Shown: positions 35,549-45,181 of the stretch, one piece after another | Position numbering within the stretch: position 1 is the first letter of the stretch | Layout: the number at the start of each line of letters is the position of its first letter | DNA from: an uncultured Opitutaceae bacterium | GTDB taxonomy: Bacteria > Verrucomicrobiota > Verrucomicrobiia > Opitutales > Opitutaceae | Reading direction: 5' to 3' | Length of the DNA stretch: 64,000 bases | Assembly: GCA_937889545.1 (NCBI GenBank) | Contig: CALAOT010000125.1 | Location: 1-64,000 of the forward strand | The notes under the pieces: generated by a model | Databases searched by the model: none | The model's input: only the letters and a program-made list of their open reading frames with translations | What the model was told of the DNA's origin: nothing | Translations under genes and position numbers: made by a program

Positions 35549-36655
35549 TCACGCCGCGGAGTCGGAGCGCGCCCGGAGGCGATAGCGGAAATAGGCGGCG
35601 CAAGCGCCCTCGCTTGAGACCATCGGAGCGCCGATCGGATGCTCGGGGGTGCAGCGCACGCCAAACGCCGGGCATTCGAACGGCCTTTTCAGTCCGCGCA
35701 GGATCTCGCCGCTGATGCATTCGCCCGCGGGCGCGGCCGCCGGCGCCGCCAGGCCGAACTTGCGCGGCGCATCGTACGCGAAATATTTCTCCCGGAGGCT
35801 CCAGCCGCTTGCCGGTATGGTGCCCAACCCGCGCCAGTTGCGGTCGACGACTTCGAACACCTCGCCCGCAATCGCGCGGGCCGCCGGGTTGCCCTCGGGG
35901 CGGACCACCCGGGCGTAGGCGTTTTCGACCTCGGCCCGGCCCGCCTCCAGCTGGCGAAGGCAGCGGAGCACGCCCTCGAGGATATCGACCGGCTCGAAAC
36001 CCGTCACGACGATGGGCGCGCCGAACTCCCGGGCGATCGGCCCGTACTCGCCCGTGCCCATGATCGCGCAGACGTGGCCGGCCGCGAGGAAACCCTGCAC
36101 TAGGTTGTCCGGCGCCCCGAGGAGCGCGCGCATGGCGGGCGGCACCAGCACGTGGGAGACGACCATCGAGAAATTGCGCAGGCCCTCGCGCTGCGCGCGC
36201 AGCACCGCCATGGCGTTGGCCGGCGCGGTCGTCTCGAAGCCCACGGCGAAGAAGACCACCTCGCGCTCGGGATGCTCCCGCGCGAACCGGACGGCATCCA
36301 GGGGCGAATACACCATGCGCACGTTTCCTCCCTTGGCCCTGGCCGTGAGCAGGTCGATGGTCGATCCCGGCACGCGGAGCATGTCGCCGAAGGAGCAGAG
36401 AGTCACGCCTGGCCGGGCCGACAGCTCGACCGCCTGGTCGATCATCTCGGCAGGGGTCACGCAGACCGGGCAGCCGGGTCCGTGCACCAGGGTGACGCCC
36501 CTCGGCAGCAGTTCGTCCAGGCCGAACTTGACGATGGAGTGGGTCTGTCCGCCGCAGATTTCCATGACGGTCCACGGCCGCGTCACCGTGCGGGCGATGG
36601 CGCCGGCCAGCCGCTTCACCAGGGCGGCGTCGCGGTATTCGTCCACGAATTTCAC
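35549..36655 (-). CDS. hypD: Hydrogenase maturation protein HypD
   Basis: A 368-residue HypD, the scaffold on which the Fe(CN)2CO unit is built. Conserved motifs are [15 protein letters not shown] near 31, [10 protein letters not shown] near 58, the redox/iron site [10 protein letters not shown] near 140, TGFEPVDIL near 215 and the C-terminal [4Fe-4S] cysteines ([18 protein letters not shown] and [22 protein letters not shown] region). Its start overlaps hypC by 4 bp. Works with HypC and receives CN from HypE. Confidence 0.95.
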   Translation of the reverse strand: MKFVDEYRDAALVKRLAGAIARTVTRPWTVMEICGGQTHSIVKFGLDELLPRGVTLVHGPGCPVCVTPAEMIDQAVELSARPGVTLCSFGDMLRVPGSTIDLLTARAKGGNVRMVYSPLDAVRFAREHPEREVVFFAVGFETTAPANAMAVLRAQREGLRNFSMVVSHVLVPPAMRALLGAPDNLVQGFLAAGHVCAIMGTGEYGPIAREFGAPIVVTGFEPVDILEGVLRCLRQLEAGRAEVENAYARVVRPEGNPAARAIAGEVFEVVDRNWRGLGTIPASGWSLREKYFAYDAPRKFGLAAPAAAPAGECISGEILRGLKRPFECPAFGVRCTPEHPIGAPMVSSEGACAAYFRYRLRARSDSAA

Positions 36656-36924
36656 GGCGGGCCTTGGGATGGGGCCGGCTCGGGATCGAGCCCCTCGAGC
36701 TCGCCCATGGCGCGCAGGTACCGGAAGGTCTCCTCGGCCTCCTCGGCGTCAATGACGCCGATGGCGACGCCGACGTGCACCAGCACAAAGTCGCCCGGGC
36801 GGGCCTCGGGCGCGCAGGCGAGGCTCACCTCCTTGATCACTCCGCCGAAGCTGACGCGCCCGCTGCGCTCCAGCGGATCTTCGCCTTGGACGCTGAGGAG
36901 CTTTCCTGGGACGGCGAGGCACAT
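36652..36924 (-). CDS. hypC: Hydrogenase assembly chaperone HypC
   Basis: A 90-residue HypC beginning MCLAVPGK, with the essential cysteine at position 2. HypC holds the iron unit with HypD and carries it to the hydrogenase large subunit precursor. The later [23 protein letters not shown] segment is typical. The stop overlaps the hypD start by 4 bp; it begins 9 bp after hypF ends. Confidence 0.95.
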   Translation of the reverse strand: MCLAVPGKLLSVQGEDPLERSGRVSFGGVIKEVSLACAPEARPGDFVLVHVGVAIGVIDAEEAEETFRYLRAMGELEGLDPEPAPSQGPP

Positions 36925-36933
36925 GGCGGCGGG

Positions 36934-39270
36934 CTAGCTTTGCTGCACGGTTGTGAGGCCCCAAAGGGCCCCGAGAGCCTGGCCGGCCGCGATCGCGCCG
37001 TCGTTCGGCGGCAGCTCCCGCGGAGCCAGCACCTCGAAACCCTCGGCCTTGAGCGCGGCCGAGGCGAGATCGAGGAGAAGCGCATTTTGAAAGCAGCCCC
37101 CGCCCAGAGCCACGGTCCCGGCGCCCGCCGCGCGGGCGGCGGCGGCAATTCCGCGCGCGAGCGCGTGGTGGAACGACGCGGCCAGCTCTGCTGGGTCGCA
37201 CCCCCCGAGTCGGCCCGCCTCGAGCGCGGCGACGAGCGGCTCCCAGTCGAGCTCGGCCGCCTCGCCGGCTCCTCCGGGTGCCGGACGCAGCGGGAACGGC
37301 AGCGCGGTGGCTTTCCCGGCGTGGCCGGCGGCGGCCGCCTCGAGAGCCAGGGGGATTTGCCCTTCAAAGCGGTTGCGAAAGCCGAGGCCGAGGAGGGCTC
37401 CGACTGCGTCAAACAGGCGCCCCGCGCTGGTGGTCACCGGCGAGTTGACGCCGCGCGCGAGCATGGTTCCGAGAAGGCCGGCCTCGGCTTCGGAGAACCC
37501 CAGGCGGCGGCCGAGAGGCCCGAATCCCGCGTCCCCGACCGCGTGCGCGAGCCCGAGCGCGGTGCGGCGCCCGTCGCGAATAGCGGCTTCGCCCCCGGGC
37601 AGGCGGAAAGGGCGCAGGTGCGCGAAGCGCCGGGCCTGCCCGTTGCGCAACAGCAGGAATTCCCCGCCCCAGATCGTGCCGTCCTCCCCGTAGCCGGTGC
37701 CGTCCCAGGCGACGCCGAGAACCCCGTCCGCCTTGCGCCCGTGCTCGAGAAGGCAGGCCAGGATGTGCGCCAGATGATGCTGCACCGCCACGCACGGCAG
37801 GCCGGTGGCCCTGGCGTACTGCGTCGACGCGTAGTCGGGATGGCGGTCGCAGACGACCCGGGTGAACTCCGAGCCGTGGATCTCGCCGAGCATCGTCGCC
37901 GTGCGCTGGAATACCGCCCGGGTCGGGCCCGCGTCCAGGTCGCCGATGTGCGGACTGAGCACAAGGCTGTCGTGGGCCGCGACCGCGACCGTGCTCTTCA
38001 TCTGGGCCCCCACGCAGAGCCAGCTTCCCTCTATCCTGCCGGGCAGCCGCAGCGGGGCGGGCGCGTAGCCCCGGGCCCGGCGCAGGAGAATCGGGCCGGT
38101 CGAGGACAGCCGCACGACCGAATCGTCCACCGGGTGGGCGATGGGACGGTCGTGGTCCAGGAAGGAGTCGGCAATGCCTGCCAGCCTCCGGCGCGCCTCG
38201 TCCTCGTCGGTGCACAGCGGCTCCTCTGCGAGGTTGGCGCTCGTGGCGACAACCGGCCTGGCAAACGCCGCAAGGAGCAGGACGTGCAGGGGGGAGTAGG
38301 GCAGGAGCGCGCCGACCCACGGATTGCGGGGCGCCAGGGCGGGCGCGAGCGCCGCGTCCGGCCGCCGCCTGAGAAGCACGATGGGGGCAGCGGGCGAACT
38401 CAGGAGCTCCTCCGCCCCGGCCGGGGTTTCCGCCGACAGGCGCACCGCCTCCAGGCTGGGAAACATCACGGCAAACGGCTTTTCGTCCCTGTGCTTGCGC
38501 CGGCGCAGTTCGGCTACCGCCTTTTCGCTGCCGGCATCGACCATCAGATGGTATCCGCCGATTCCCTTGACCGCCAGGATCCCGCCGCGGGAGAGGACGC
38601 CGGCGGCCTCGTTCAGGGCCGCCTCGCCCGCTAGCTCGCCGCCGGACGCCTTGCGCAGGGCAATGCGCGGCCCGCAGACGGGGCAGGCGTTGGGCTGGGC
38701 GTGGAAGCGGCGGCTGCGCGGGTCCGAATACTCCGCCGCGCAGGCCGGGCACATCCGAAACGCGCGCATGGTCGTGTTCGGCCGGTCGTAGGGCAGTCGC
38801 TCAAGGATCGAGTACCGAGGCCCGCACTGGGTGCAGTTGATGAACGGATACCGGTGGCGCCGGTCGCTCGGGTCGAGCAGCTCGCTCTGGCAGTCGCTGC
38901 ACAGCGCCAGGTCGGGCGGAAGCGCCATGGAAGCGGGCAGCCCGCCCGGCCCGCTCCGCGCGATGGTGAACGAGGCGGCGGGCCCCGGATCGGCCGCCCT
39001 GGCGGGGCGCGCCTCCACGTCCTGCACCCGTGCCGCCGGAGGCGCCTCGGCCCTGAGCGCGCGCACCAGCGCCGTGACGGCGGGCGCGGGGCCCACGGCG
39101 CGAATCAGGACGCCTTCGGAATCATTGCGCACCCAGCCGCGCAGGCCCAGCCGCGTCGCCACCCGGTGGACGAAAGGCCGGAAGCCGACGCCCTGGACGA
39201 CGCCGCGCACCCGCAGCACCATGTCGGAAGGGGCGGGCGGGGCGGGTGGAGAGGGGCGGCGGGCGACCAT
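36934..39270 (-). CDS. hypF: Carbamoyltransferase HypF
   Basis: A 778-residue HypF with the usual domain order: acylphosphatase (about 17-105, VQGVGFRPFV), two zinc-finger motifs (about 120-210; CSDCQSELL, CTQCGPRY, CPACAAEY, CPVCG), YrdC-like domain (about 220-400) and a Kae1-like C-terminal domain with QHHLAHILACLLEHG near 495 and the WDGTGYGEDG motif. It converts carbamoyl phosphate and ATP to a carbamoyl adenylate and passes the carbamoyl group to HypE. The gene starts 4 bp after hypB stops, with a usable GGGGTGA upstream. Confidence 0.95.
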   Translation of the reverse strand: MVARRPSPPAPPAPSDMVLRVRGVVQGVGFRPFVHRVATRLGLRGWVRNDSEGVLIRAVGPAPAVTALVRALRAEAPPAARVQDVEARPARAADPGPAASFTIARSGPGGLPASMALPPDLALCSDCQSELLDPSDRRHRYPFINCTQCGPRYSILERLPYDRPNTTMRAFRMCPACAAEYSDPRSRRFHAQPNACPVCGPRIALRKASGGELAGEAALNEAAGVLSRGGILAVKGIGGYHLMVDAGSEKAVAELRRRKHRDEKPFAVMFPSLEAVRLSAETPAGAEELLSSPAAPIVLLRRRPDAALAPALAPRNPWVGALLPYSPLHVLLLAAFARPVVATSANLAEEPLCTDEDEARRRLAGIADSFLDHDRPIAHPVDDSVVRLSSTGPILLRRARGYAPAPLRLPGRIEGSWLCVGAQMKSTVAVAAHDSLVLSPHIGDLDAGPTRAVFQRTATMLGEIHGSEFTRVVCDRHPDYASTQYARATGLPCVAVQHHLAHILACLLEHGRKADGVLGVAWDGTGYGEDGTIWGGEFLLLRNGQARRFAHLRPFRLPGGEAAIRDGRRTALGLAHAVGDAGFGPLGRRLGFSEAEAGLLGTMLARGVNSPVTTSAGRLFDAVGALLGLGFRNRFEGQIPLALEAAAAGHAGKATALPFPLRPAPGGAGEAAELDWEPLVAALEAGRLGGCDPAELAASFHHALARGIAAAARAAGAGTVALGGGCFQNALLLDLASAALKAEGFEVLAPRELPPNDGAIAAGQALGALWGLTTVQQS

Positions 39271-39274
39271 GCGA

Positions 39275-39964
39275 TCACCCCTTCGCGGTCAGGGTGCCTA
39301 GCAGGTCGTACCACTGCTCGATCCCGTCGCCGCTGCGCGCGGACAGTTCGAGCAGCTTCGCCTGCGGAGCGATCCGCCTCACGTTCTCGGCCGCGGCCGC
39401 CCGGTCGAAGCCGAGAACCGCGGCGACATCGATCTTCGTCAGCAGCACGACGTGGGCCGACTTGAAGATCGGGGGATACTTGAGCGGCTTGTCCTCTCCC
39501 TCCGCCGCGGAAAGGAGAACCACCCGCAGCTTCTCCCCGAGGTCAAAGGAGGCGGGGCAGACCAGGTTGCCCACATTCTCGATGAAGAGCAGCCGCGCGC
39601 CCGAGAGGTCGAGCTTCTCGACCGCGCGCGCCACCATGCCGGCGTCGAGGTGGCAGGCGGAGCCGGTGGTGATCTGCGCCACGGGCGCCCCCGAGCGGCC
39701 CAGCCGCTGGGCGTCGCGGTCCGTGGCGAGGTCCCCCACTACGGCCGCGCAGCGCGTGGTCCGGCCAAACTCGGTCAGCGTCCTCTCAAGCAGCGTGGTC
39801 TTGCCCGCGCCGGGGGAGGACACGAGGTTGAGCGCGGTCAGGCCGAGCTCACGGAAGCGGCGGCGGTTGCGCGCGGCCTGGCGGTCGTTGCCCTCGAGCA
39901 GGGACAGCTGCAGCTCGACCGTGCGGGTGGGTGCCCTTGGGGGCGATTGGAGGGATTCTTCCAT
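39275..39964 (-). CDS. hypB: Hydrogenase nickel incorporation GTPase HypB
   Basis: A 229-residue HypB. The G1/Walker A loop is SSPGAGKTT at 49-57, nickel-site residues C104-H105 sit in GSACHLDA, and ENVGNLVCPA near 127 and TKIDVAAVLG near 180 complete the GTPase. There is no N-terminal CxxCGC high-affinity nickel site and no histidine-rich stretch, so it should act in metal transfer but not nickel storage. ATG 39964 follows the hypA stop by 8 bp; an extended upstream start is less likely because it would overlap hypA. Confidence 0.94.
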   Translation of the reverse strand: MEESLQSPPRAPTRTVELQLSLLEGNDRQAARNRRRFRELGLTALNLVSSPGAGKTTLLERTLTEFGRTTRCAAVVGDLATDRDAQRLGRSGAPVAQITTGSACHLDAGMVARAVEKLDLSGARLLFIENVGNLVCPASFDLGEKLRVVLLSAAEGEDKPLKYPPIFKSAHVVLLTKIDVAAVLGFDRAAAAENVRRIAPQAKLLELSARSGDGIEQWYDLLGTLTAKG

Positions 39965-39972
39965 GGCGGCGG

Positions 39973-40317
39973 TCAGGACATCTCGATCCGGGCCAGCTCC
40001 AGCTCCCGGCCCTGCACCAGCTCGCCCGCTATCCGGCCGCATTTGGGACATGTGAAGATGAAGTCCGAATCGACGTCGAACTCCAGGTCGCAGTCGGTGC
40101 AGCGTCCGCGGGCCGGCACCGCTTCGAGCTCGAGATTGGCGCCCGCCGCCGGCGTGCCCTTCGCCACGGCGTCAAACGCGAGCCGGAGCGCATCCGGCTC
40201 GACACCTGAGAGCGCTCCGATCCGGAGCACGATGCGGTGGACCCGGGTCGCGTCGTGTTCGCGCGCCTGGGCAATGACCTCCTCGATCGCGGTTTCCATT
40301 ATGCCCACTTCGTGCAC
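39973..40317 (-). CDS. hypA: Hydrogenase nickel chaperone HypA
   Basis: A 114-residue HypA. It starts MHE, whose His2 and Glu3 bind nickel, and has two CxxC pairs (CTDC near 73 and CPKC near 90) that hold a structural zinc. HypA gives nickel to the hydrogenase large subunit together with HypB. It is 18 bp downstream of hupE in a uspA-hupE-hypABFCD run. Confidence 0.95.
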   Translation of the reverse strand: MHEVGIMETAIEEVIAQAREHDATRVHRIVLRIGALSGVEPDALRLAFDAVAKGTPAAGANLELEAVPARGRCTDCDLEFDVDSDFIFTCPKCGRIAGELVQGRELELARIEMS

Positions 40318-40335
40318 GGCGGTGAAGGCTCCGAG

Positions 40336-40929
40336 CTAAGGCTTGAATCCGGCCGACATGGCCAGCAGCGCCAAACCCGCGGCTGCGACGACCCAGCCCG
40401 GAGTCCTCAAGGCGCGCGCAGGCAGCCGCGCGCACAGGTTTCCCGCGGCGACGCCGGCCGCCAGCAGGATCGCGGTGGCCGCCACAAAGCCGCAGCCGTA
40501 GGCCAGGGCTCCGGCCGAGGCCGGCATTTCGGCTCCATGGGCCGCGCCGTGAAAGATGGCGAAGGCCCCGACCCATGCGGCGCCGGCTGCCGCCGGGACC
40601 CGCACCTGGTTGGCGATCAGCAGCCCCAGCACGAGGACCGACGCGGCGACCCCCTGTTCCAACCCGGGCACGGGCCCGGCCCAGTGGCCGGCCAGCGCCC
40701 CGAGCGCCATGGCGGTGAGGAAGGCAGCCGGCAGGAGCCGGGGGGCGCGCAGCTGGGCCGCCCAGAAACCGACCGCGATCATGGCGAGGAGGTGATCCCA
40801 GCCGCTGAACGGATGGGCCACGCCGGCGGCGAAGCCTGTGGCGGGCTCGAGGCCAGGGTGGGCGTGCGCGGCCGGGACTGCGCCGAGAAAAAGCGCGGCC
40901 GTGAGGAGGGCGTTGGATCTCGATTTCAT
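40336..40929 (-). CDS. hupE: HupE/UreJ family nickel transporter-like protein
   Basis: A 197-residue membrane protein with an N-terminal signal (cleavage near AHAHPG) and about six membrane helices. The family motifs HPFSGWDHLLAM near 39-50 and FHGAAHGAEMP near 126-136 are present; these histidine motifs are linked to nickel uptake by HupE/UreJ proteins. Its place between uspA and hypA supports a supply of nickel for the hydrogenase. The start overlaps the uspA stop by 4 bp. Confidence 0.9.
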   Translation of the reverse strand: MKSRSNALLTAALFLGAVPAAHAHPGLEPATGFAAGVAHPFSGWDHLLAMIAVGFWAAQLRAPRLLPAAFLTAMALGALAGHWAGPVPGLEQGVAASVLVLGLLIANQVRVPAAAGAAWVGAFAIFHGAAHGAEMPASAGALAYGCGFVAATAILLAAGVAAGNLCARLPARALRTPGWVVAAAGLALLAMSAGFKP

Positions 40930-41393
40930 GTGGGTTTTGGACGGGAAGCGGACGGGTGGGGCTGCGCCTTCTGGCTGGGCACGACCACCACGGGACAGGG
41001 GGACTTCTGGATCACGCCGCCGGCGGTCCCGCCGACGAAGAAATGATAGAGGGCCCCGTGCCCGTGGGAGCCCATGACGATGTAGTCGGCATTCGCCCGC
41101 GCCGCCTCCCCGAGGATCGTCGCCACGGGGGCGCCGTGCAGCACGGCGATCTCCGCGTCGACGCCCGTGCCCTCCAGGCGCTGCCGCCAATGCTCCAGGC
41201 CCGTCTCGGCCTTCTTCTTTTCCTCCTCGGCCAGGCGCTCGGCCTCGGGGGCGTATTCATTGATGACCGCCGGCGGCGGCACTACGTGCAGCAGCAGCAC
41301 CCGGCCTGCGACATCTCCCGCCAGGGCGCCGGCTTGCGAGATAACTCCGGCCGCCGCCTCGGAGAGGTCGATCGGGGCAAGGACGGTCTTCAT
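40926..41393 (-). CDS. Universal stress protein (UspA family)
   Basis: A 155-residue single-domain Usp. The ATP-binding type motif GSHGHGALYHFFVGGTAGGVI lies near 110-130 (G-2x-G-9x-G-S/T form), and the N-terminal strand MKTVLAPIDLS is typical. ATP-binding Usp proteins often respond to low oxygen or starvation. It is first in a run with hupE and the hyp genes, translationally coupled to hupE by ATGA, so it may share anaerobic regulation with the hydrogenase set. Confidence 0.9.
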   Translation of the reverse strand: MKTVLAPIDLSEAAAGVISQAGALAGDVAGRVLLLHVVPPPAVINEYAPEAERLAEEEKKKAETGLEHWRQRLEGTGVDAEIAVLHGAPVATILGEAARANADYIVMGSHGHGALYHFFVGGTAGGVIQKSPCPVVVVPSQKAQPHPSASRPKPT

Positions 41394-41545
41394 GAGACCC
41401 TAAAACTACCACCTGGGCCAAGCGCGGGCAACGCATGGATTGCGGATTTCTGTGCGGTACTTGCGCTGCTGTTTTCCCGCCCTGCGCAATTTTTGTGCTG
41501 GAATTGGCAATAACTGCGTAGAGGGGGCCCGCAGCCGGTGTCATC
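41394..41545. promoter_or_regulatory. Divergent control region between uspA-hyp and PFOR operons
   Basis: A 152-bp gap drives the uspA-hupE-hyp run leftward and the PFOR-DHOD-adk run rightward, so both could be controlled together. An AT-rich patch is at about 41488-41518. I saw no convincing Fnr box or sigma-54 site. Confidence 0.4.
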
Positions 41546-44500
41546 ATGCTTCGCATGGCCGAATCACACCCCCCGTTTGAATATGTAACATGTGATGGCA
41601 ACGAGGCAGTCGCATTGGTCGCGTACCGGCTGAATGAGCTGATCGCCATCTACCCGATCACGCCCTCATCGCCCATGGCGGAGTCATGCGACGAGTGGGC
41701 CGCGGCCGGCCGGCCGAACCTGTGGGGCCAGGTGCCCAGGATCGTCGAGATGCAGTCCGAGGGCGGCGCTGCGGGGGCGGTGCACGGGGGCCTGCTGGGC
41801 GGCGCCCTGACCACGACCTTCACGGCCTCCCAGGGGCTGCTGCTGATGATCCCGAACCTTTACAAGATAGCGGGAGAACTGCTGCCGCTGACGGTGCACG
41901 TTAGCGCGCGCGCGCTTGCCGCGCAGGGCCTGTCGATCTTTGGCGACCACCAGGACGTCATGGCCTGCCGCGCCACCGGCTGCGCGCTGATCTGCAGCAA
42001 CTCCCCGCAGGAGGCCCACGACCTTGCCCTGGTGGCGCATGCCGCCAGCTTCCGGTCGCGCGTGCCGTTCATCCACTTCTTCGACGGCTTCCGCACGTCG
42101 CACGAGGTTGCGAAGCTGGCGATGCTTTCCGACAGGGTGCTCCGCACCGTCATTGACGAGGCGGACATAGCGGACTTCCGCTCCCGCGCCATGACGCCCG
42201 ACCGCCCGAGCCTGCGGGGCACGGCGCAGAATCCCGACGTCTATTTCCAGGGCCGCGAGGCGGTCAACCGGTTCTACGACGCCCTGCCGGAGACCGTGCA
42301 GGCCACGATGGACATGCTGGCCTCCGCGACCGGCCGCTCCTACAGGATCTTCGACTACCACGGGCATCCCGAGGCCGAGCGCGTGGTCGTCGCGATGGGC
42401 AGCGGGGTCGAGACGATAGTCGAGACCGTCGACTGGCTGGTCGCCCGCGGCGAGAAGGTCGGGGTCATCGCGGTGCGCCTCTTCCTCCCGTTCTGCGTGA
42501 AGTCGTTTCTGGCGGCGCTGCCGGCCACGGCGAGGGCCATCGCCGCGCTGGACCGCACCAAGGAGCCCGGCTCGCTGGGCGAGCCGATCTACCTGAACAT
42601 CGTCGGAGCGCTGGCCGAGGGCCAGCCGGACCGAGCCGACCGTCCGCGCGTCTACGGCGGCCGCTATGGGCTCGGCTCCAAGGAGTTCACGCCCGGCATG
42701 GTGCGGGCGGTGTTCGAGCGGCTGGCGGAGCCCGCGGGGAGGACGCATTTCACGGTGGGCATAAACGACGACGTGACGGGCACCTCCCTCGCCTACGACG
42801 CCGACTTCGACCTGGAGCAGCCTGACGTGCGGCGCTGCGTGTTCATCGGGCTCGGCGCGGACGGCACGGTCGGGGCCAACAAGAACTCGATCAAGATCAT
42901 CGGCGAGCAGACCAACAATTTCGCACAGGGATACTTTGTATACGATTCCAAGAAATCGGGGTCGATGACCGTGTCCCACCTGCGCTTCGGGCCGCGGCCC
43001 ATCCGCGCGCCCTATCTTATCCGCCGGGCGGAATTCGTCGCCTGCAGCCAGTTCCATTTCGTCGGACGGTCGGATGTCCTCGCCTATGCCGCGCCCGGCG
43101 GGACCGTGCTGCTGAACTCGCCCTATCCGCCGAAGGTGACCTGGGCCAAGCTGCCGCGGGGATGGCAGGAGACGCTGATCGAAAGGAAGCTCCGCCTCTT
43201 CATCATCGACGCCACCGGGGTGGCGCAGGCGGCCGGGATGGGCCGGCGCACCAACACCGTCCTGCAAACCTGCTTCTTCGCGCTTTCCGGCGTGCTGCCG
43301 CCCGAGGAGGCCGTGGCGCAGATCAAGAGCGCGATCGCAAAGACCTACGGCAAGAAGGGGGAGCAGATCGTGCGGATGAACTTTGCGGCGGTCGACGCCG
43401 CGCTGGCGGGCCTGCACGAGGTTCCGATTCCCGCCGCACCGGACGCCGAAGCCGCTGCGACGATCCCGCCGTCGTATGACGGGGCGCCAGAGTTTGTCCA
43501 GAGGGTCACGGCCCGGCTCCTTGCGGACCAAGGCGACCTTATGCCGGTCAGCGCGATACCGTTCGACGGATGCTGGCCGACGGGCACCTCGCGCTTCGAG
43601 AAGCGCAACATCGCTCTGGAAATACCGCTGTGGGATCCGGCCGTGTGCATCCAGTGCAACAAGTGCGTTCTCGTCTGCCCGCACGCCACCATCCGCGCGA
43701 AGTTCGTCGCTCCCGAGGAGCTGGCCGGCGCGCCGGAGGGGTTTGTCTCAGTGGCGTTCCGTTCGACCGAGTTTCCCGGCCAGCGCTACGTCCTCCAGGT
43801 GGCCCCGGAGGACTGCACCGGCTGCTCGCTCTGCGTCCAGGTCTGCCCCGCGAAGGACCGTAAGAACCCGCGGCACAAGGCGATCGACATGGCGCCGCAG
43901 GCCCCGCGGCTGGCGGCCGAGCGCGCCAACTGGGATTTCTTCCTGAGCCTGCCCGATCCGGACCGCACCCGGCTCGACACGAGCACGGTCAAGGGCGTGC
44001 AATTCATGGCGCCGCTGATGGAGTTCTCGGGCGCCTGCTCGGGCTGCGGGGAAACGCCGTACCTGAAGCTGCTCACCCAGCTCTTCGGCGACAGGCTGGT
44101 GATCGCGAACGCGACCGGCTGCTCGTCGATCTACGGGGGAAACCTGCCTACGACGCCCTACTGCGCGAACCGCGAGGGCCGGGGGCCCACCTGGGCCAAT
44201 TCGCTCTTCGAGGACAACGCGGAATTCGGCCTCGGCCTGCAGTTGGCGACGGAGCAGCGCGCGCGCACCGCGCGAGATCTACTGGCGCGCCTGGCAACCC
44301 GCCTGACCACCGGATTTAAGGATGCGCTCCTCAACGCCGACCAGAGCACAGAGGCCGGCATCGCCACCCAGCGCGGGCGCGTCGCCGCCCTGCGCGAGAT
44401 CCTGCGCACGGTGGACGGAGCGGACGCCCGCCGGCTCGAGGCCCTGGCCGACGACCTGGTCAAAAAATCCGTGTGGATCGTCGGGGGCGACGGCTGGGCC

Positions 44501-45181
44501 TACGACATCGGCTACGGTGGCTTGGATCACGTGCTGGCGAGCGGAGCCAACGTCAAGGTGCTCGTGCTCGACACCGAGGTGTATTCGAACACCGGCGGGC
44601 AGTCCTCAAAGTCCACTCCCATCGGGGCGGTCGCGAAGTTTGCGGCCGGTGGCAAGGGCTCGGCAAAGAAGGACCTTGCGCTCATGGCCATGCAGTATCG
44701 CCACGTCTATGTCGCCCAGATCGCCTTCGGGGCAAAGGACAGCCAGACCGTCATGGCCTTCCGCGAGGCGGACGCCTACGAGGGACCCGCGCTGATCATC
44801 GCCTACTCCCACTGCATCGCGCACGGCTTCCCACTGGAACTGGGAGCGGAGCAGCAGAAGCTCGCGGTCGAAAGCGGCTTCTGGCCACTGTTCCGGTACG
44901 ATCCGCGACTGGCCGATTCCGGCGACCGGCTCAAGCTCGACTCCGCGCCGCCCAAGGGCGACCTCGACCGGTTCATGGCCAACGAGACGCGCTTCAGCAT
45001 GCTCAAGCTCGTCGCACCCGCGCGGGCGGCCGAACTGGCCGTGCGCGCGCAGGCGCAGGTGCGCCAGCGCTATGCCTTTTACCAGCGCCTGGCCGCGCAC
45101 AACGGAGCCCAGTCACCGGCCGATGGGGCCCCTCCCGCGGTCGCGCCTGCGGCCTCAACCCCGAGCACAATCCACCCATGA
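41546..45181 (+). CDS. nifJ: Pyruvate:ferredoxin (flavodoxin) oxidoreductase
   Basis: A 1211-residue single-chain PFOR that converts pyruvate and CoA to acetyl-CoA, CO2 and reduced ferredoxin. The N-terminal domain has YPITPSSPMAE near 37; two [4Fe-4S] clusters are in CIQCNKCVLVCPH near 700 and CTGCSLCVQVCP near 760; the CSGCGETPYLK motif near 830 and the thiamine-diphosphate region GGDGWAYDIGYGGLDH near 980 with NTGGQSSKS are intact. Length is normal for the one-piece enzyme. Its stop overlaps the next start by 4 bp. It is the central anaerobic pyruvate enzyme here and could feed the hydrogenase indirectly. Confidence 0.96.
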   Translation: MLRMAESHPPFEYVTCDGNEAVALVAYRLNELIAIYPITPSSPMAESCDEWAAAGRPNLWGQVPRIVEMQSEGGAAGAVHGGLLGGALTTTFTASQGLLLMIPNLYKIAGELLPLTVHVSARALAAQGLSIFGDHQDVMACRATGCALICSNSPQEAHDLALVAHAASFRSRVPFIHFFDGFRTSHEVAKLAMLSDRVLRTVIDEADIADFRSRAMTPDRPSLRGTAQNPDVYFQGREAVNRFYDALPETVQATMDMLASATGRSYRIFDYHGHPEAERVVVAMGSGVETIVETVDWLVARGEKVGVIAVRLFLPFCVKSFLAALPATARAIAALDRTKEPGSLGEPIYLNIVGALAEGQPDRADRPRVYGGRYGLGSKEFTPGMVRAVFERLAEPAGRTHFTVGINDDVTGTSLAYDADFDLEQPDVRRCVFIGLGADGTVGANKNSIKIIGEQTNNFAQGYFVYDSKKSGSMTVSHLRFGPRPIRAPYLIRRAEFVACSQFHFVGRSDVLAYAAPGGTVLLNSPYPPKVTWAKLPRGWQETLIERKLRLFIIDATGVAQAAGMGRRTNTVLQTCFFALSGVLPPEEAVAQIKSAIAKTYGKKGEQIVRMNFAAVDAALAGLHEVPIPAAPDAEAAATIPPSYDGAPEFVQRVTARLLADQGDLMPVSAIPFDGCWPTGTSRFEKRNIALEIPLWDPAVCIQCNKCVLVCPHATIRAKFVAPEELAGAPEGFVSVAFRSTEFPGQRYVLQVAPEDCTGCSLCVQVCPAKDRKNPRHKAIDMAPQAPRLAAERANWDFFLSLPDPDRTRLDTSTVKGVQFMAPLMEFSGACSGCGETPYLKLLTQLFGDRLVIANATGCSSIYGGNLPTTPYCANREGRGPTWANSLFEDNAEFGLGLQLATEQRARTARDLLARLATRLTTGFKDALLNADQSTEAGIATQRGRVAALREILRTVDGADARRLEALADDLVKKSVWIVGGDGWAYDIGYGGLDHVLASGANVKVLVLDTEVYSNTGGQSSKSTPIGAVAKFAAGGKGSAKKDLALMAMQYRHVYVAQIAFGAKDSQTVMAFREADAYEGPALIIAYSHCIAHGFPLELGAEQQKLAVESGFWPLFRYDPRLADSGDRLKLDSAPPKGDLDRFMANETRFSMLKLVAPARAAELAVRAQAQVRQRYAFYQRLAAHNGAQSPADGAPPAVAPAASTPSTIHP

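Noticed and set aside
41394-41545. Sigma-54 or Fnr site between uspA and PFOR
   Set aside because: Spacing of GG/GC elements is wrong and no TTGAT-N4-ATCAA form is present.
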